In this document: piece by piece, positions 39,917 to 50,400 of the stretch
Numbering within the stretch: the stretch's first letter is position 1
How the letters are laid out: every line of letters starts with the position of its first letter
NCBI GenBank assembly: GCA_016929635.1
Contig: JAFGIL010000072.1
Location: 31,622 to 95,621 of the forward strand
Direction of reading: 5' to 3'
From: Endomicrobiales bacterium
Lineage (GTDB): Bacteria > Elusimicrobiota > Endomicrobiia > Endomicrobiales > JAFGIL01
Length of the DNA: 64,000 nucleotides
Translations under genes and position numbers: made by a program
Notes under the pieces: model-generated
Told to the model about the DNA's origin: nothing
Databases searched by the model: none
What the model saw: the letters and a program-made list of their open reading frames with translations, nothing else

Positions 39917-39933
39917 TTTACTCTAAGGAATTC

Positions 39934-40013
39934 TTTGTATTGTAGGCCTTTACGGGCGTAAAAAATATTTTACTATTACGGCCACAAGGGCCTACACTAC
40001 AAAAAAATACAAA
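39934..40013. repeat. Intergenic inverted-repeat element, copy 2
   Basis: TTTGTATTGTAGGCCTTTACGGGCGTAA ... TTACGGCCACAAGGGCCTACACTACAAAAAAATACAAA, between rbfA and nrnA. Confidence 0.8.
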
Positions 40014-40020
40014 CATCAAA

Positions 40021-40383
40021 CTATGATTCTTCTTTCTTAATTTTTTCCAGTATCTCAAAAATACGACTGGCTTTTGTGGGTGTATCATCAAACTCAAAAA
40101 CCAAAGTTGGAGTATATTTTAAATTAAGCCTCATTGCCAGCCGATGCCTGACCTCGGGTGTTAAATCCTTTAATATCGTATTGCTGTCTGTAATCTCTTT
40201 TTCGGTTCCTATAACCGAATAAAATATCCGAGCAGATTTAAGGTCATCCGTAATCTTGACTCCGGTAATTGTAATAAAACCTAAACCTGGTGCTCTTAGC
40301 TCCTGTACAATCTTCGAAACTTCCTGCTGAATTAACTCAGCCACTCTTACCGATCTCTTATAACTGTAAACCATAATAGACAA
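40021..40383 (-). CDS. rbfA: 30S ribosome-binding factor RbfA
   Basis: YKRSVRVAELIQQEVSKIVQELRAPGLGFITITGVKITDDLKSARIFYSV. The track start is TTG; ATG at 40374 is an alternative. Confidence 0.9.
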   Translation of the reverse strand: MSIMVYSYKRSVRVAELIQQEVSKIVQELRAPGLGFITITGVKITDDLKSARIFYSVIGTEKEITDSNTILKDLTPEVRHRLAMRLNLKYTPTLVFEFDDTPTKASRIFEILEKIKKEES

Positions 40384-40408
40384 CAGACCTCAGACTCTAG
40401 ACAATATA

Positions 40409-42565
40409 TTATTCTTCTAATTTCCTTGCTATCTTCTCAAAAGAGTAAACTTCAAAAATATCGCCTGATTTTACATCAGAAAATTTATCCAGCCCTATCC
40501 CGCATTCATAACCTTTATCTACTTCTTTCACGTCATCTTTAAACCTGCGCAAGGACGAAATGGAACCATCGTATACGATGACATTATCCCTGAGCAACCG
40601 GATTTTACATCCCCTCTGGACTTTTCCTTCCGCAACCTGGCATCCTGCGATGGTACCTACTTTTGACACTTTAAATACCTGCTTCACCTGCACCCTGCCC
40701 AAAACAATCTCCTTAAGCTTCGGCTCTAACAGACCTTCCATCGCGGCGCGTATGTCTTTTGTGACTTCATAAATTATCCTGTAAATCTGAATGCTTACGC
40801 CCTCTTTTTCAGCCATTCTCTGTATAGCCGGCTCCGGCCTTATATTAAAACCAACTATTAAAGCATCGCTTGCAGCTGCCAAAGTTATATCAGATTCATT
40901 GATGGTACCTACACCACCATGCACAACCCTTAAAGTTATCTCTTTTGTTGAAAATTTCTCCAATGAATCCCTTAATGCTTCAAGAGACCCCTGAACATCA
41001 GCCTTTATTATTAATCTCAATTCTTTGACTTTTCCTGAGCTGATATCCTCCAGAGATAAGTGGTGCCTGGGCCTTAAGGCTTCTTCCCTGGCCCTGTTTT
41101 GTCTATTCTGGGCTATCTCTCTTGCATAACGCTCGCTTTCAACTGCAATAAACCTGTCTCCGGAATGAGGTGTTGAACTCACACCCAGAATCTCTACCGG
41201 TGTTACTGGGGGTGCTTCCTGCAGCCGGTGACCATGTTCATCTGTCATAGCCCTTACTTTTCCGCAGGTTGTTCCGACTATATAATTGTCACCTACGCGT
41301 AAAGTCCCTTTCTGCACTAAAACTGTCATCACAGGGCCTTTTCTCTGGTCTAACCTTGCTTCTACAACGACTCCGCGGGCCAGATTATCCGGGTTTGCTT
41401 TCAGTTCCATCATTTCAGCCTTTAAAAGGATCATTTCCAGCAACTGGTCAATATTCACTTTGTTTTTTGCTGATACTTCTACTGTAATGGTATCTCCGCC
41501 CCAATCTTCAGGAACTAGGTTATACTTTGTCAACTCCTGCTTGACCTGGGCAGGATTAGCTCCGGGTACATCTGTTTTATTGATAGCCACAATTATCGGA
41601 ACATTTGCTGCTTTTGCATGGTCAATTGCCTCAACTGTCTGCGGCATAACACCATCATCAGCTGCAACAACAAGCACTACAATGTCTGTAGCCTGAGCTC
41701 CGCGGGCGCGCATGGATGTAAAAGCTTCATGGCCCGGTGTATCTAAAAAATTAATATCTCCGTTCTTGGTTTTTACTTTATATGCACCGATATGCTGGGT
41801 AATTCCCCCTGCTTCACCACCGGCAACGTCAGTTTCCCTTATCGCATCCAGTAAAGAAGTTTTACCGTGGTCAACATGTCCCATAATGGTAACAACCGCA
41901 GATCTCGGCTTGAGTTTTGACTGGTCTTCTTCTTCCTCTTTAATCTCTTCCCCTTCATAGATTGATACATACTTTACTTCATAACTGTATTCATTAGCCA
42001 GAATCTCCACGGTTGATAAATCCAATCTCTGATTTATTGTAACAAGGGTTCCCATCGACAAGAGCTTTTTAATGATATCTCCCGGGTTCAGTTTCATTTT
42101 CTCCGCAATCTCGCGTACGGTTGTAAGCTCATTAACCCTTATTTCACCTTTATACTTTTTAACTGCGGGTTCTTTTACGGTTACCGGGGATTCTTTTTTA
42201 ACTTCTTCCCTATATTCAATCTCCCTATGGATTTCGATTCTTTCTTCTTTTACCTCAGGAACAAGCATTTTAGGGGATTTTTCTTTTTTGGCAACTGCTT
42301 TTTTCTTCTTTTTTGGTTCAGTTTTTTCGGCAGCCTTTTCTTTTACAACGGTTTTCTTCTTTCTCCCGGTTGTTTTTACTTTCTTTACGGCTTCTGTTTC
42401 AGCAGATTTTTTTCTGCCTCTCTTTTTTACTTCTGCAGACTCAGTCTCTTTTTCTTTTGTTTCTAATAACTTTTCTTCGACAGCTTCCAGATCTTTCTTC
42501 TTTTTTGAAGTTTTTTTCTTGGAATCTGTTTTTTTAGCAGTTGGTTTTGTTTTTTTCTGAACCAT
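40409..42565 (-). CDS. infB: Translation initiation factor IF-2
   Basis: Lys/Glu-rich N-terminus, then [39 protein letters not shown]...[22 protein letters not shown]. Confidence 0.97.
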   Translation of the reverse strand: MVQKKTKPTAKKTDSKKKTSKKKKDLEAVEEKLLETKEKETESAEVKKRGRKKSAETEAVKKVKTTGRKKKTVVKEKAAEKTEPKKKKKAVAKKEKSPKMLVPEVKEERIEIHREIEYREEVKKESPVTVKEPAVKKYKGEIRVNELTTVREIAEKMKLNPGDIIKKLLSMGTLVTINQRLDLSTVEILANEYSYEVKYVSIYEGEEIKEEEEDQSKLKPRSAVVTIMGHVDHGKTSLLDAIRETDVAGGEAGGITQHIGAYKVKTKNGDINFLDTPGHEAFTSMRARGAQATDIVVLVVAADDGVMPQTVEAIDHAKAANVPIIVAINKTDVPGANPAQVKQELTKYNLVPEDWGGDTITVEVSAKNKVNIDQLLEMILLKAEMMELKANPDNLARGVVVEARLDQRKGPVMTVLVQKGTLRVGDNYIVGTTCGKVRAMTDEHGHRLQEAPPVTPVEILGVSSTPHSGDRFIAVESERYAREIAQNRQNRAREEALRPRHHLSLEDISSGKVKELRLIIKADVQGSLEALRDSLEKFSTKEITLRVVHGGVGTINESDITLAAASDALIVGFNIRPEPAIQRMAEKEGVSIQIYRIIYEVTKDIRAAMEGLLEPKLKEIVLGRVQVKQVFKVSKVGTIAGCQVAEGKVQRGCKIRLLRDNVIVYDGSISSLRRFKDDVKEVDKGYECGIGLDKFSDVKSGDIFEVYSFEKIARKLEE

Positions 42566-42590
42566 TTTTACCTCTTTGAGTGCGAACTTG

Positions 42591-43871
42591 TTAATCCGCT
42601 TTTACTTCTTTTTTATTTGAATTAATCAGTTTTTTTGCCGATTCTATTATTTTCTGGGCTGTTTTCGGGCCTATACCCTGCAATGTTTTAAGTTCATCTT
42701 CGGTTGCATTAGCAAGCTTATTTATATCAGTAAATCCCGCTTTAGCGAGTATTTCCGTGGTCTTCTGCCCGACTCCTTCAAGTTCACCCAGCTTTTCGGA
42801 AACTGCTTCGCTCTTTTCCTTGTGTTCCTGTTTCTTCTGGGATTCGGATTTTATATCAATATGATAACCAACCAGTTTTGCAGCAAGCCTCACATTATGG
42901 CCGTTCTTGCCGATAGCCAGTGAAAGCATATCATCACCAACTATAACCTCTGCCTTTTTTTCTTCTTTTGAGATTATTGCTACACCCTGTGCTTTAGCAG
43001 GCGACAATGACGATGCTATATATTTCATAATATCATCAGAATAAGCAATCAGGTCAATCCTTTCATTATGCAGTTCATCTATAATAGGTTTAACTCTTGC
43101 TCCTTTAACGCCTACACATGCCCCTACTGCATCGACTTTAGGGTTATTGGATCTAACAGATACTTTGGTTCTAAGCCCCGGTTCCCGTACTACATGCAAT
43201 ATCTCAACGATTTTTTCATAAATTTCCGGGACTTCTACTTCAAACAAACGTTTCACTAAATCCGGATGGCTTCTTGAAAGCACGATTACCGGGCCTCTCG
43301 GGCCTTTCTCTACCTTTATTATAATAGCCCTTAAATGCTGCCCCAGATTAAAATGTTCTTTGTGTATTTGTTCGGATATAGGAAGTATTGCTTCTGCTTT
43401 TCCCAAATCAACTATAAGATTACGGTTTGCTATCCTCCATACTACACCGCTTACCATTTGTCCGATCTTGGCTTTGTACTCATCAAACAGGCTTTCTCTT
43501 TCCGACTCCCTTATTTTTTGCACGATTACCTGCTTTGCGGTCTGGGCTGCAATGCGCGAAAAGTCCTGTGTATCCAGGGGTATTCTTATCTCCCCGTTTA
43601 ATTTTGCCTGAGGCTGAATTTCCTTAGCCTCTGCCAGAGTTATCTCCATATTAGGATTTTTGACTTCGGATAAAACCTGTTTTATTACACATGCAGTCAT
43701 TTCTCCGGTTTCAGGGTCTACCTTAGCTTCTACATTCACGTTTTTTCCCACATGTTTCTTATATGCAGAAACCAAAGCATTTTCAATCACCCTTAAAATT
43801 TCATCCTTTTGAATGCCTTTATCCTTTTCGATTTGCTCTAATGCTATTACAATTTCATTTTTTTCCGACAT
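42591..43871 (-). CDS. nusA: Transcription termination/antitermination factor NusA
   Basis: NusA N-terminal domain, S1 and KH domains (VDAVGACVGVKGARVKPIIDELHNERIDLI), C-terminal HhH repeats. Confidence 0.95.
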   Translation of the reverse strand: MSEKNEIVIALEQIEKDKGIQKDEILRVIENALVSAYKKHVGKNVNVEAKVDPETGEMTACVIKQVLSEVKNPNMEITLAEAKEIQPQAKLNGEIRIPLDTQDFSRIAAQTAKQVIVQKIRESERESLFDEYKAKIGQMVSGVVWRIANRNLIVDLGKAEAILPISEQIHKEHFNLGQHLRAIIIKVEKGPRGPVIVLSRSHPDLVKRLFEVEVPEIYEKIVEILHVVREPGLRTKVSVRSNNPKVDAVGACVGVKGARVKPIIDELHNERIDLIAYSDDIMKYIASSLSPAKAQGVAIISKEEKKAEVIVGDDMLSLAIGKNGHNVRLAAKLVGYHIDIKSESQKKQEHKEKSEAVSEKLGELEGVGQKTTEILAKAGFTDINKLANATEDELKTLQGIGPKTAQKIIESAKKLINSNKKEVKAD

Positions 43872-43888
43872 TTTATTTACTCCTCTAT

Positions 43889-44344
43889 TTATATGTCCGG
43901 TTCCAACCGAGCTTTTGATATTTTTTCTATAAAAATGTCTACCGTCTTACCTGTAACATCCGATATTTTAATCTGTCCATTTCCTGCCGAAAGAATTTCA
44001 CCTTTAAAATTCCTCTGCCCGTCCATCGGCTCATGCAAGGTTACTTTTGCCTTTTTTCCTATAAATTTAATAAAATCCTTTTCTTTTTTGAGAACCCTGT
44101 CTAACCCCGGGGAAGATATCTCAAGGATATATGAATCCGAAAGAACACCTGAGTTGTCAAGAAGGGTCCCCACTTTATCGCTCATATGCTCGCAGTCATC
44201 CAAACGCATACCACCATCTTTATCTATAAATAAACGTAAAACCATTTTCCCGTGTTCCCTTACATATTGTATATCCACCAGCTCCATTTTTTCTTCATTT
44301 AACACAGGATTAAGCAGTTTTTCAATATCAGCAACTGAGTTCAT
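43889..44344 (-). CDS. rimP: Ribosome maturation factor RimP
   Basis: LRLFIDKDGGMRLDDCEHMSDKVGTLLD...YILEISSPGLDRVLKKEKDFIKFIGKKAKV; first gene of rimP-nusA-infB. Confidence 0.93.
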   Translation of the reverse strand: MNSVADIEKLLNPVLNEEKMELVDIQYVREHGKMVLRLFIDKDGGMRLDDCEHMSDKVGTLLDNSGVLSDSYILEISSPGLDRVLKKEKDFIKFIGKKAKVTLHEPMDGQRNFKGEILSAGNGQIKISDVTGKTVDIFIEKISKARLEPDI

Positions 44345-44373
44345 GTCAAAATTACCTTCGATTTTCGTTTATG

Positions 44374-44408
44374 AAAACAAAAAGTGGCTTCACCTACTAA
44401 GCCACTTC
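44374..44408 (-). terminator. Hairpin plus U-tract in the rimP leader (putative attenuator/intrinsic terminator)
   Basis: Minus strand AAGTGGCTT-AGTAGGTG-AAGCCACTT followed by TTTGTTTT; 9-bp perfect stem. Confidence 0.7.
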
Positions 44409-44416
44409 TTGTGTTA

Positions 44417-44445
44417 TTCTACAAAATTATAAATTTAAATGCAAG
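44417..44445 (-). promoter_or_regulatory. Putative sigma70 promoter for rimP-nusA-infB
   Basis: Minus strand TTGCAT (44440..44445) - 17 nt - TAGAAT (44417..44422), just upstream of the leader hairpin. Confidence 0.55.
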
Positions 44446-44483
44446 ACTGCGTAAATATTTTTTAAATATTAAAATATATATAA

Positions 44484-47400
44484 TTATGCGGCAGATTCTA
44501 TGGCCTGCTGACCTGCTATCAGTACCGGATTTTTTAATGTCTTCAGTATTTCCAGATTGGATAACTCCCTGCTTGCATTTAGCCAAAGCAGTGCCAACAA
44601 GTCCTCCAGTGCAAATCCTTCGCTATTTGCCAAGACCTTTTCAAGAAGCTCCTCAACGCTTAAACTCGCATACTCATCAGGCAATTGCGGCAGTGCCGGG
44701 GTATAATTCCCTGATCTTATTAGCTCAGGTGTATCAGAACCAGAGTTAATTGCCTGCAGAATATACTGTAAAAACACCGGTTTATACTTTTCATCCATTA
44801 TTGTACCGGATAAATACGCACTCTCAGCAACTGCCAGGCAAATTCCATGCACAAGATTCATGCACATATGTACGGCTTCCTGTTTTGCTTCTAAATTACT
44901 GCTGTTTTCATATCTTTGTTTATATCTTAACACTGCCAGTTTGAATCTTTCCCTTTCTTTCCGGACATCACTTTCTTTTACATTAGCATAATTGAAGCTA
45001 ATATCCATTAAAGCATCTAATGTTTCAATCATCAATGCCTCGTCCCCTACAAAAGCTTCGCTATCTTCTGCATATTTCAATACTCTCTTAACCACTTGTT
45101 TGGCCGCATTATCAAAGACAGGAACCGGGCCACCTTGGAAGTATCTCTGCCCTTTTGATTGCTCCAGCTTCCTTTTTTCAGCTGGGTCTAACTCCTGAAA
45201 TCCTAAAACATCCAGAACAACTTCCATAAAATCAACAGTTGTTATCCTTGCTTCCCTTATCTCTTCAGACATAGCCAAGTCAGCATCCAAAATAACCAGA
45301 GGAACCTTTTGTTCGGAAGCCTGTCTCAGAATGTTTGACAGTGCATTATTTAAATCCATCCTGGACGCAACATCACTGCCAATAAATGATATCCTAAGGG
45401 AGGTATTTGCTCTCATATCGGTATAAGCTGACTCTGCTGAACTGAGAAACCTTTCATCAACCACAGAGATTCCCAACTTACTTGAGATTTCCATAAATTC
45501 ATCATAATTTTGCAACCTTGCCGGGATAGAGATAGTGAGATAACCTGAAGGCAGGTATCTTGAGTCCTGCGCTTCTTTATAAAATTCCAACAGATTTCTA
45601 TTTAAATCTATAACAGATTCTTGATAGTGCTCTCTAATTGATAGCATCATACCTGAAAACCCAATATAGATCGAACCTTTAATTAATCTTTCAAATGTAT
45701 TAACTGAAGCAGCTTCTGTAACAATATTTGAAGGTATAATACCCGTAACACTCTGATTTTTCTCTATTTGTTTTAAAACCCAGAGTGCACAACTGGCCTT
45801 TGCAATATACGTCTTTTTAAACTGGTCTGCAACTTCCCCATAGGGAACATCAGGCATACCTTTGGCCAGCCGCGTAAGCTCGACAACATACTTTTTCTCA
45901 TCTTCAGTAAAACCATCAAAGTATTTTTCCCCTTGTTTCAGCTGTTTTCTGCTTAAGTTCAGATAATCCTCATTTAAAGCCCCGTCTTTAAACAGGCCGT
46001 CTACAATTGTTGAACCTGCATGGCTGGGCCAGTATTTCAAATCCGTTTCGACAACACCCGGTAAATCCAGTATTGTCTTTATCCTTTTCTCTGCTTTTAA
46101 CTCTGCAAGGCCAAACCTTAAAGCCAAAGGCGACCTTGCCATCATTACAGCAGAACTGCTGCGCTGATGTGTCCTGTTTTCTCCCAGGAACATGCCGATG
46201 TTACTTCTTAAAGCCCCTGCCTGCATAACAAGATTGACTCTTTCTGAAGCCAATATATTTTTATTAGCATCACGCAATAAACTCGTTTCCATTTCAGGAT
46301 CCTGGTCGATTTCCGACACAACCATTGCGTTTGCTAATAATTTCTCAGCATTTGCAACATCAGGAAAGCTTATCTCAACCCCGCCAAACAGCCTTTTTGA
46401 CTGAACTCCGGGTATCATTTCCTGATTATCAATAAAAACAACATCGGGGAATGTCTTTTTATTTCTGAATTTCCTTTTTGGCTGGCCTGAAATAAGCATT
46501 TTGTTGACTTTTTTATCGATAAAACCTCTATACATCACCTGGCACGCAATGAAATACAAAGCCTGGGCTTCCTCGTTCTGATCTTTGAACTCAACTCCCT
46601 GAGGTTTGTCGATCAGTATCATGCCAGTTTTAGGATTTTTCCATACTTGCAACCTTTGAAGTTCGCCATTTACCATTACAACAGGACTTACAGGCCCTTC
46701 TTTCTGGATTTCATAACCACGCCCTACCAATCCTGCTGTCGAATAAGGAGCAAATGCAATACCGTGAGCATTTATTCCCATCTTCTTGAGATGTATTAAA
46801 TCCTGTACCTTCGATTCAATATTATTAGGATTTGAGACTATATGGAAAGTATCCCGGTTAACAGCCTCCGGATAGTTATCCATAAGCCATTTCTCATCCT
46901 GTTCAACAAGCAGCTGCTCTATCATATCCTGCGCCAAATCCTGCGGCTTTGCGGTATATCTCGAAAATCTTTTTACAATGTTATTCCAGAAACCAATAGT
47001 AATAACTCTTTCCTGCGGTAAATCTTTTACAGTATAAACAAAACGAAATTGATCATCTTCCCCGGGACGGTCCTCTTTAGGTTTGGCAGTGATAATATCT
47101 GATAGTTGAGCACTGACTTTGTTTTCGTAAAAATTTACACCTCTTTCATTGTCTTTAAAACAATTCAAATAAACAGTATCTATATTATTTTTTTGAGCAA
47201 ACTTAAAAGCTTTCTTCATTAGTTTAATAGAAATATCTGTTCCGAATGCAGACGGATCTGCAGCTATCAGGTCTATATATAATGAACCTGGATATTCAGG
47301 TGAATCTGAAGGTCTAATACTATAAACGATATATCCTGCAATTAATCCATCCCTAATTTCATAATCGATATAGTACTGCGGATTTTTAACATTCGCCAAT

Positions 47401-50400
47401 CTATCTTTCAAAGCCATCATTATTTTGGCATCACGCTTTTTATGTTCAACCGGCCAATATTTTCTTATACCTTGCGTTTCATTGTAATACGAAATATTTG
47501 AATTTATTTGCCTAATTTGAGAATAAAGAACATCAAAATTTGCCGTCCTGTCCGCTATTCCTATCATCCTTAAAATCCAAGCTGACAAATTAATCGCCAT
47601 ATTAGCAAAAAATCCAGGTATCCAGACCAAGACATTGTGAATTAAAGAATATTCCTTTTCTGATTTAACTGCGCTTTCATCAATAACTACTGAATCCTTC
47701 AAATATTTCTCTTTCATCTCCCTTGCCTGAGCATCCAGTCTTTCTATTTGAGATTCTATATTTCTTAAAAATTCATCCAGTTTTGCAAAATCTCCCTTAG
47801 CTTTATATACCTCATTATATAACTCAACGTAACCAATAATTGCAGCTGAACAAGTTCTGGTCCAGTGGCTTAAATCTCCTTCAAAATCTTTTAAACCTAA
47901 AATTATCATCATTACAAAAAGAGGTGTAAGTGAATCCAACAGTTTATAAGATTTGGTATTAATTACTCCCATACAATAATCAATATTCCCTTGTTCCGCA
48001 CTATCCCCTTTTTGAATTTCCGCCCTGATCCTTTGGCATAATGCTATAATTTCTTCTTTATCAGACGCTACCTTGTCAATGAAACCTTCAAACTCCTGCG
48101 CAAGCCTGGCTCTGGAAATTTCAGGGAAATAAACATTCAGTTTTTCTATATCCATAACTCCTAAATCCCTGTCTTCCTTGAGGCACACACTTAAATGATT
48201 TAAAAAGTACCCTTTAGCTTGCCCGGATATCTCCTTATTTTTAAAGGCAGATTCAAATATATTCAGAGCAATATAATCCGGAATTATACCCTGTTCAAAC
48301 TCTTTTTTAAAGCTATCGAAAGCTTTCATCGGGCTGCCGTATCTCTCATCCAACTCGACCGATGTCTTCCCGGAAATATATGAGCTTAGCTCCTCCCATG
48401 GCCTGTGACCGATAATAGTATCCCATAACGCAGCTCTAAAGAATAAAACAATATCTACAAGATGAAGGACAATGAAATCTAATACTTTGCGTAAAACTCC
48501 CCTTTCTCTCCTAGACATTTTTATTTGTTTCGATATGTGGGATAAATAGAACAATCTATCAAACATAAATGAACGATTTAACAGGTTTGGATTAAGAATA
48601 ACCGTATATTCATCTCCCCGTTTCTCATATCTAACAGGGCTGTACCCCCTTTCCTTAACTACTTTTATCTTCACATCTTCAAGCCCTGAGGCATCAAGCT
48701 TCTTCCTTGCCTCATATTCCAGATACTTTTCTCTCACCGTTATCTTATAATGCGCATTTTTTGATGCCCAGAGGCTGCTGGAAATATAAACAAATATAAA
48801 TAACACAGGAATCAAGAATAGGATTCCAAGAACTAAAATTGATGCTTTGAGTATTAAACCCAGCCCCAAAAGCAGCAGCCCTGCAAACAAAGTTGAGATT
48901 AAGGTATTAACAAGCGTATATTTCTGTGCTTTCTCAACCTCAACAATCCGGTCAGTTTCGGGCGATACTGCTGATTCTTGCTCTTCAATTTTTAACAGTT
49001 CAGGCAGGCCCTGTTTTTCAAGGGTCATATTTGCCCATTTAATTAAGGCAGGATGCCATGTTTTGTGAGCCCACTTATCCTTGCTGTATCTTTCAAACCT
49101 GATTTTATAAAGCAGTGCTTGTGCAGGTGTAACATTAAAATCGAAGTAATCCGGTTTAACGGGCCTGTTATAACGGATATCCCAGTATAGACTTCTTGCT
49201 TCTTCAGGTGTTTCAGCCGAGGCAACAATAGCTTCCAATACTTCCGGGTGTTTATCCAATGCATCAAGCCATTGCCTGAACCTGCTTAATGCCTGCTCAG
49301 GGCTGTCTGAATATTTTATAATCCTTGCTATAAAATCCGTAGTGAAAACAGGAAACGTTTTTTGTATATTCCTTAACGCCTGCTTATGTATATCTCTCTG
49401 ATGAATGCTATAGAAACTCATAATCCTTATACATGTTCCATAATCAGATATATCCGAGGATCCTGCATATAAATCTTCCAGGCCCAGCATCTTAGCAGGT
49501 TTTTTGTCTATTTTAACTGTGTCAGTCTCGCCGTAAGGATAAGGTTTTTCCAGCTCTTGCTTTAACTCATCAGGATCGCTCGGAGGCTCTTCCGGAATCA
49601 CAACACTCTGTTCATCTGTCTGTTTATCATCAGCTTTTCTGCTTAATCTAAGTTTTGGCCACTTTTTTAAGAATTTTACTTGATTATCAATCAGGACATT
49701 GTAATATATGTGCCAGGAAAAGCTGATTACTGCTCCTGCTATTAAAGATGCGACTTTTACCTGCACAAAATAATCACTTACTCCAAATGGCACCCAGATA
49801 ACAACCATTGATGCAATAAATCTTTTGACAACATTACCTAATAAGTGAAATAGCTTTCCAAATGCAGTTTTTTTCCGGTATTCTTCATTCTGTCTGAGAT
49901 TATATATATCAGTTATAATATGTATCAACGCAAAAACACCCAATGCAAGCATCCTTGTTACAGGATCCTGTATAAACGCAAAAACAACACCTAACGCAAT
50001 CGTCTCAAATAACTCGCTCCAGAACGGCACATTAAACAATCTCAGCGTTGTTTCAGGTTTTACTTCTTCATGAGCATCCGATTCCAACTGAATTGCGTCT
50101 TTTGGCAAGGTTATTCTTGCGATTGTTCTATGCTTTTTGCCGCTTTTATCATCCTCTACTTTTTCAGAGATATATTCAAACGTTCCTCCATGAAGTTGCA
50201 CTAACAATTGGCACCAGATAATACCAACACCTTGTGAACTGTAAAGATGATCTCTCCTGCACTCTCCTACAGGAGTATTTGAGACAATCCTGATACTTCC
50301 ATTCTCTCTTTTTCCTATCGTTTCAAGGCCAATCCCATAATCTATAAAATCTATTGTAACATTTTCACCTGCTTGTGATAAGGAAACTTCTATCGGGCCT

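Noticed and set aside
42072-42560. 162-aa plus-strand ORF (and overlapping plus-strand ORFs at 42227 and 42313)
   Set aside because: Antisense to the Lys/Glu-rich low-complexity N-terminus of infB. Its Phe/Ser/Leu-rich composition is the mirror of AAG/GAA codons.
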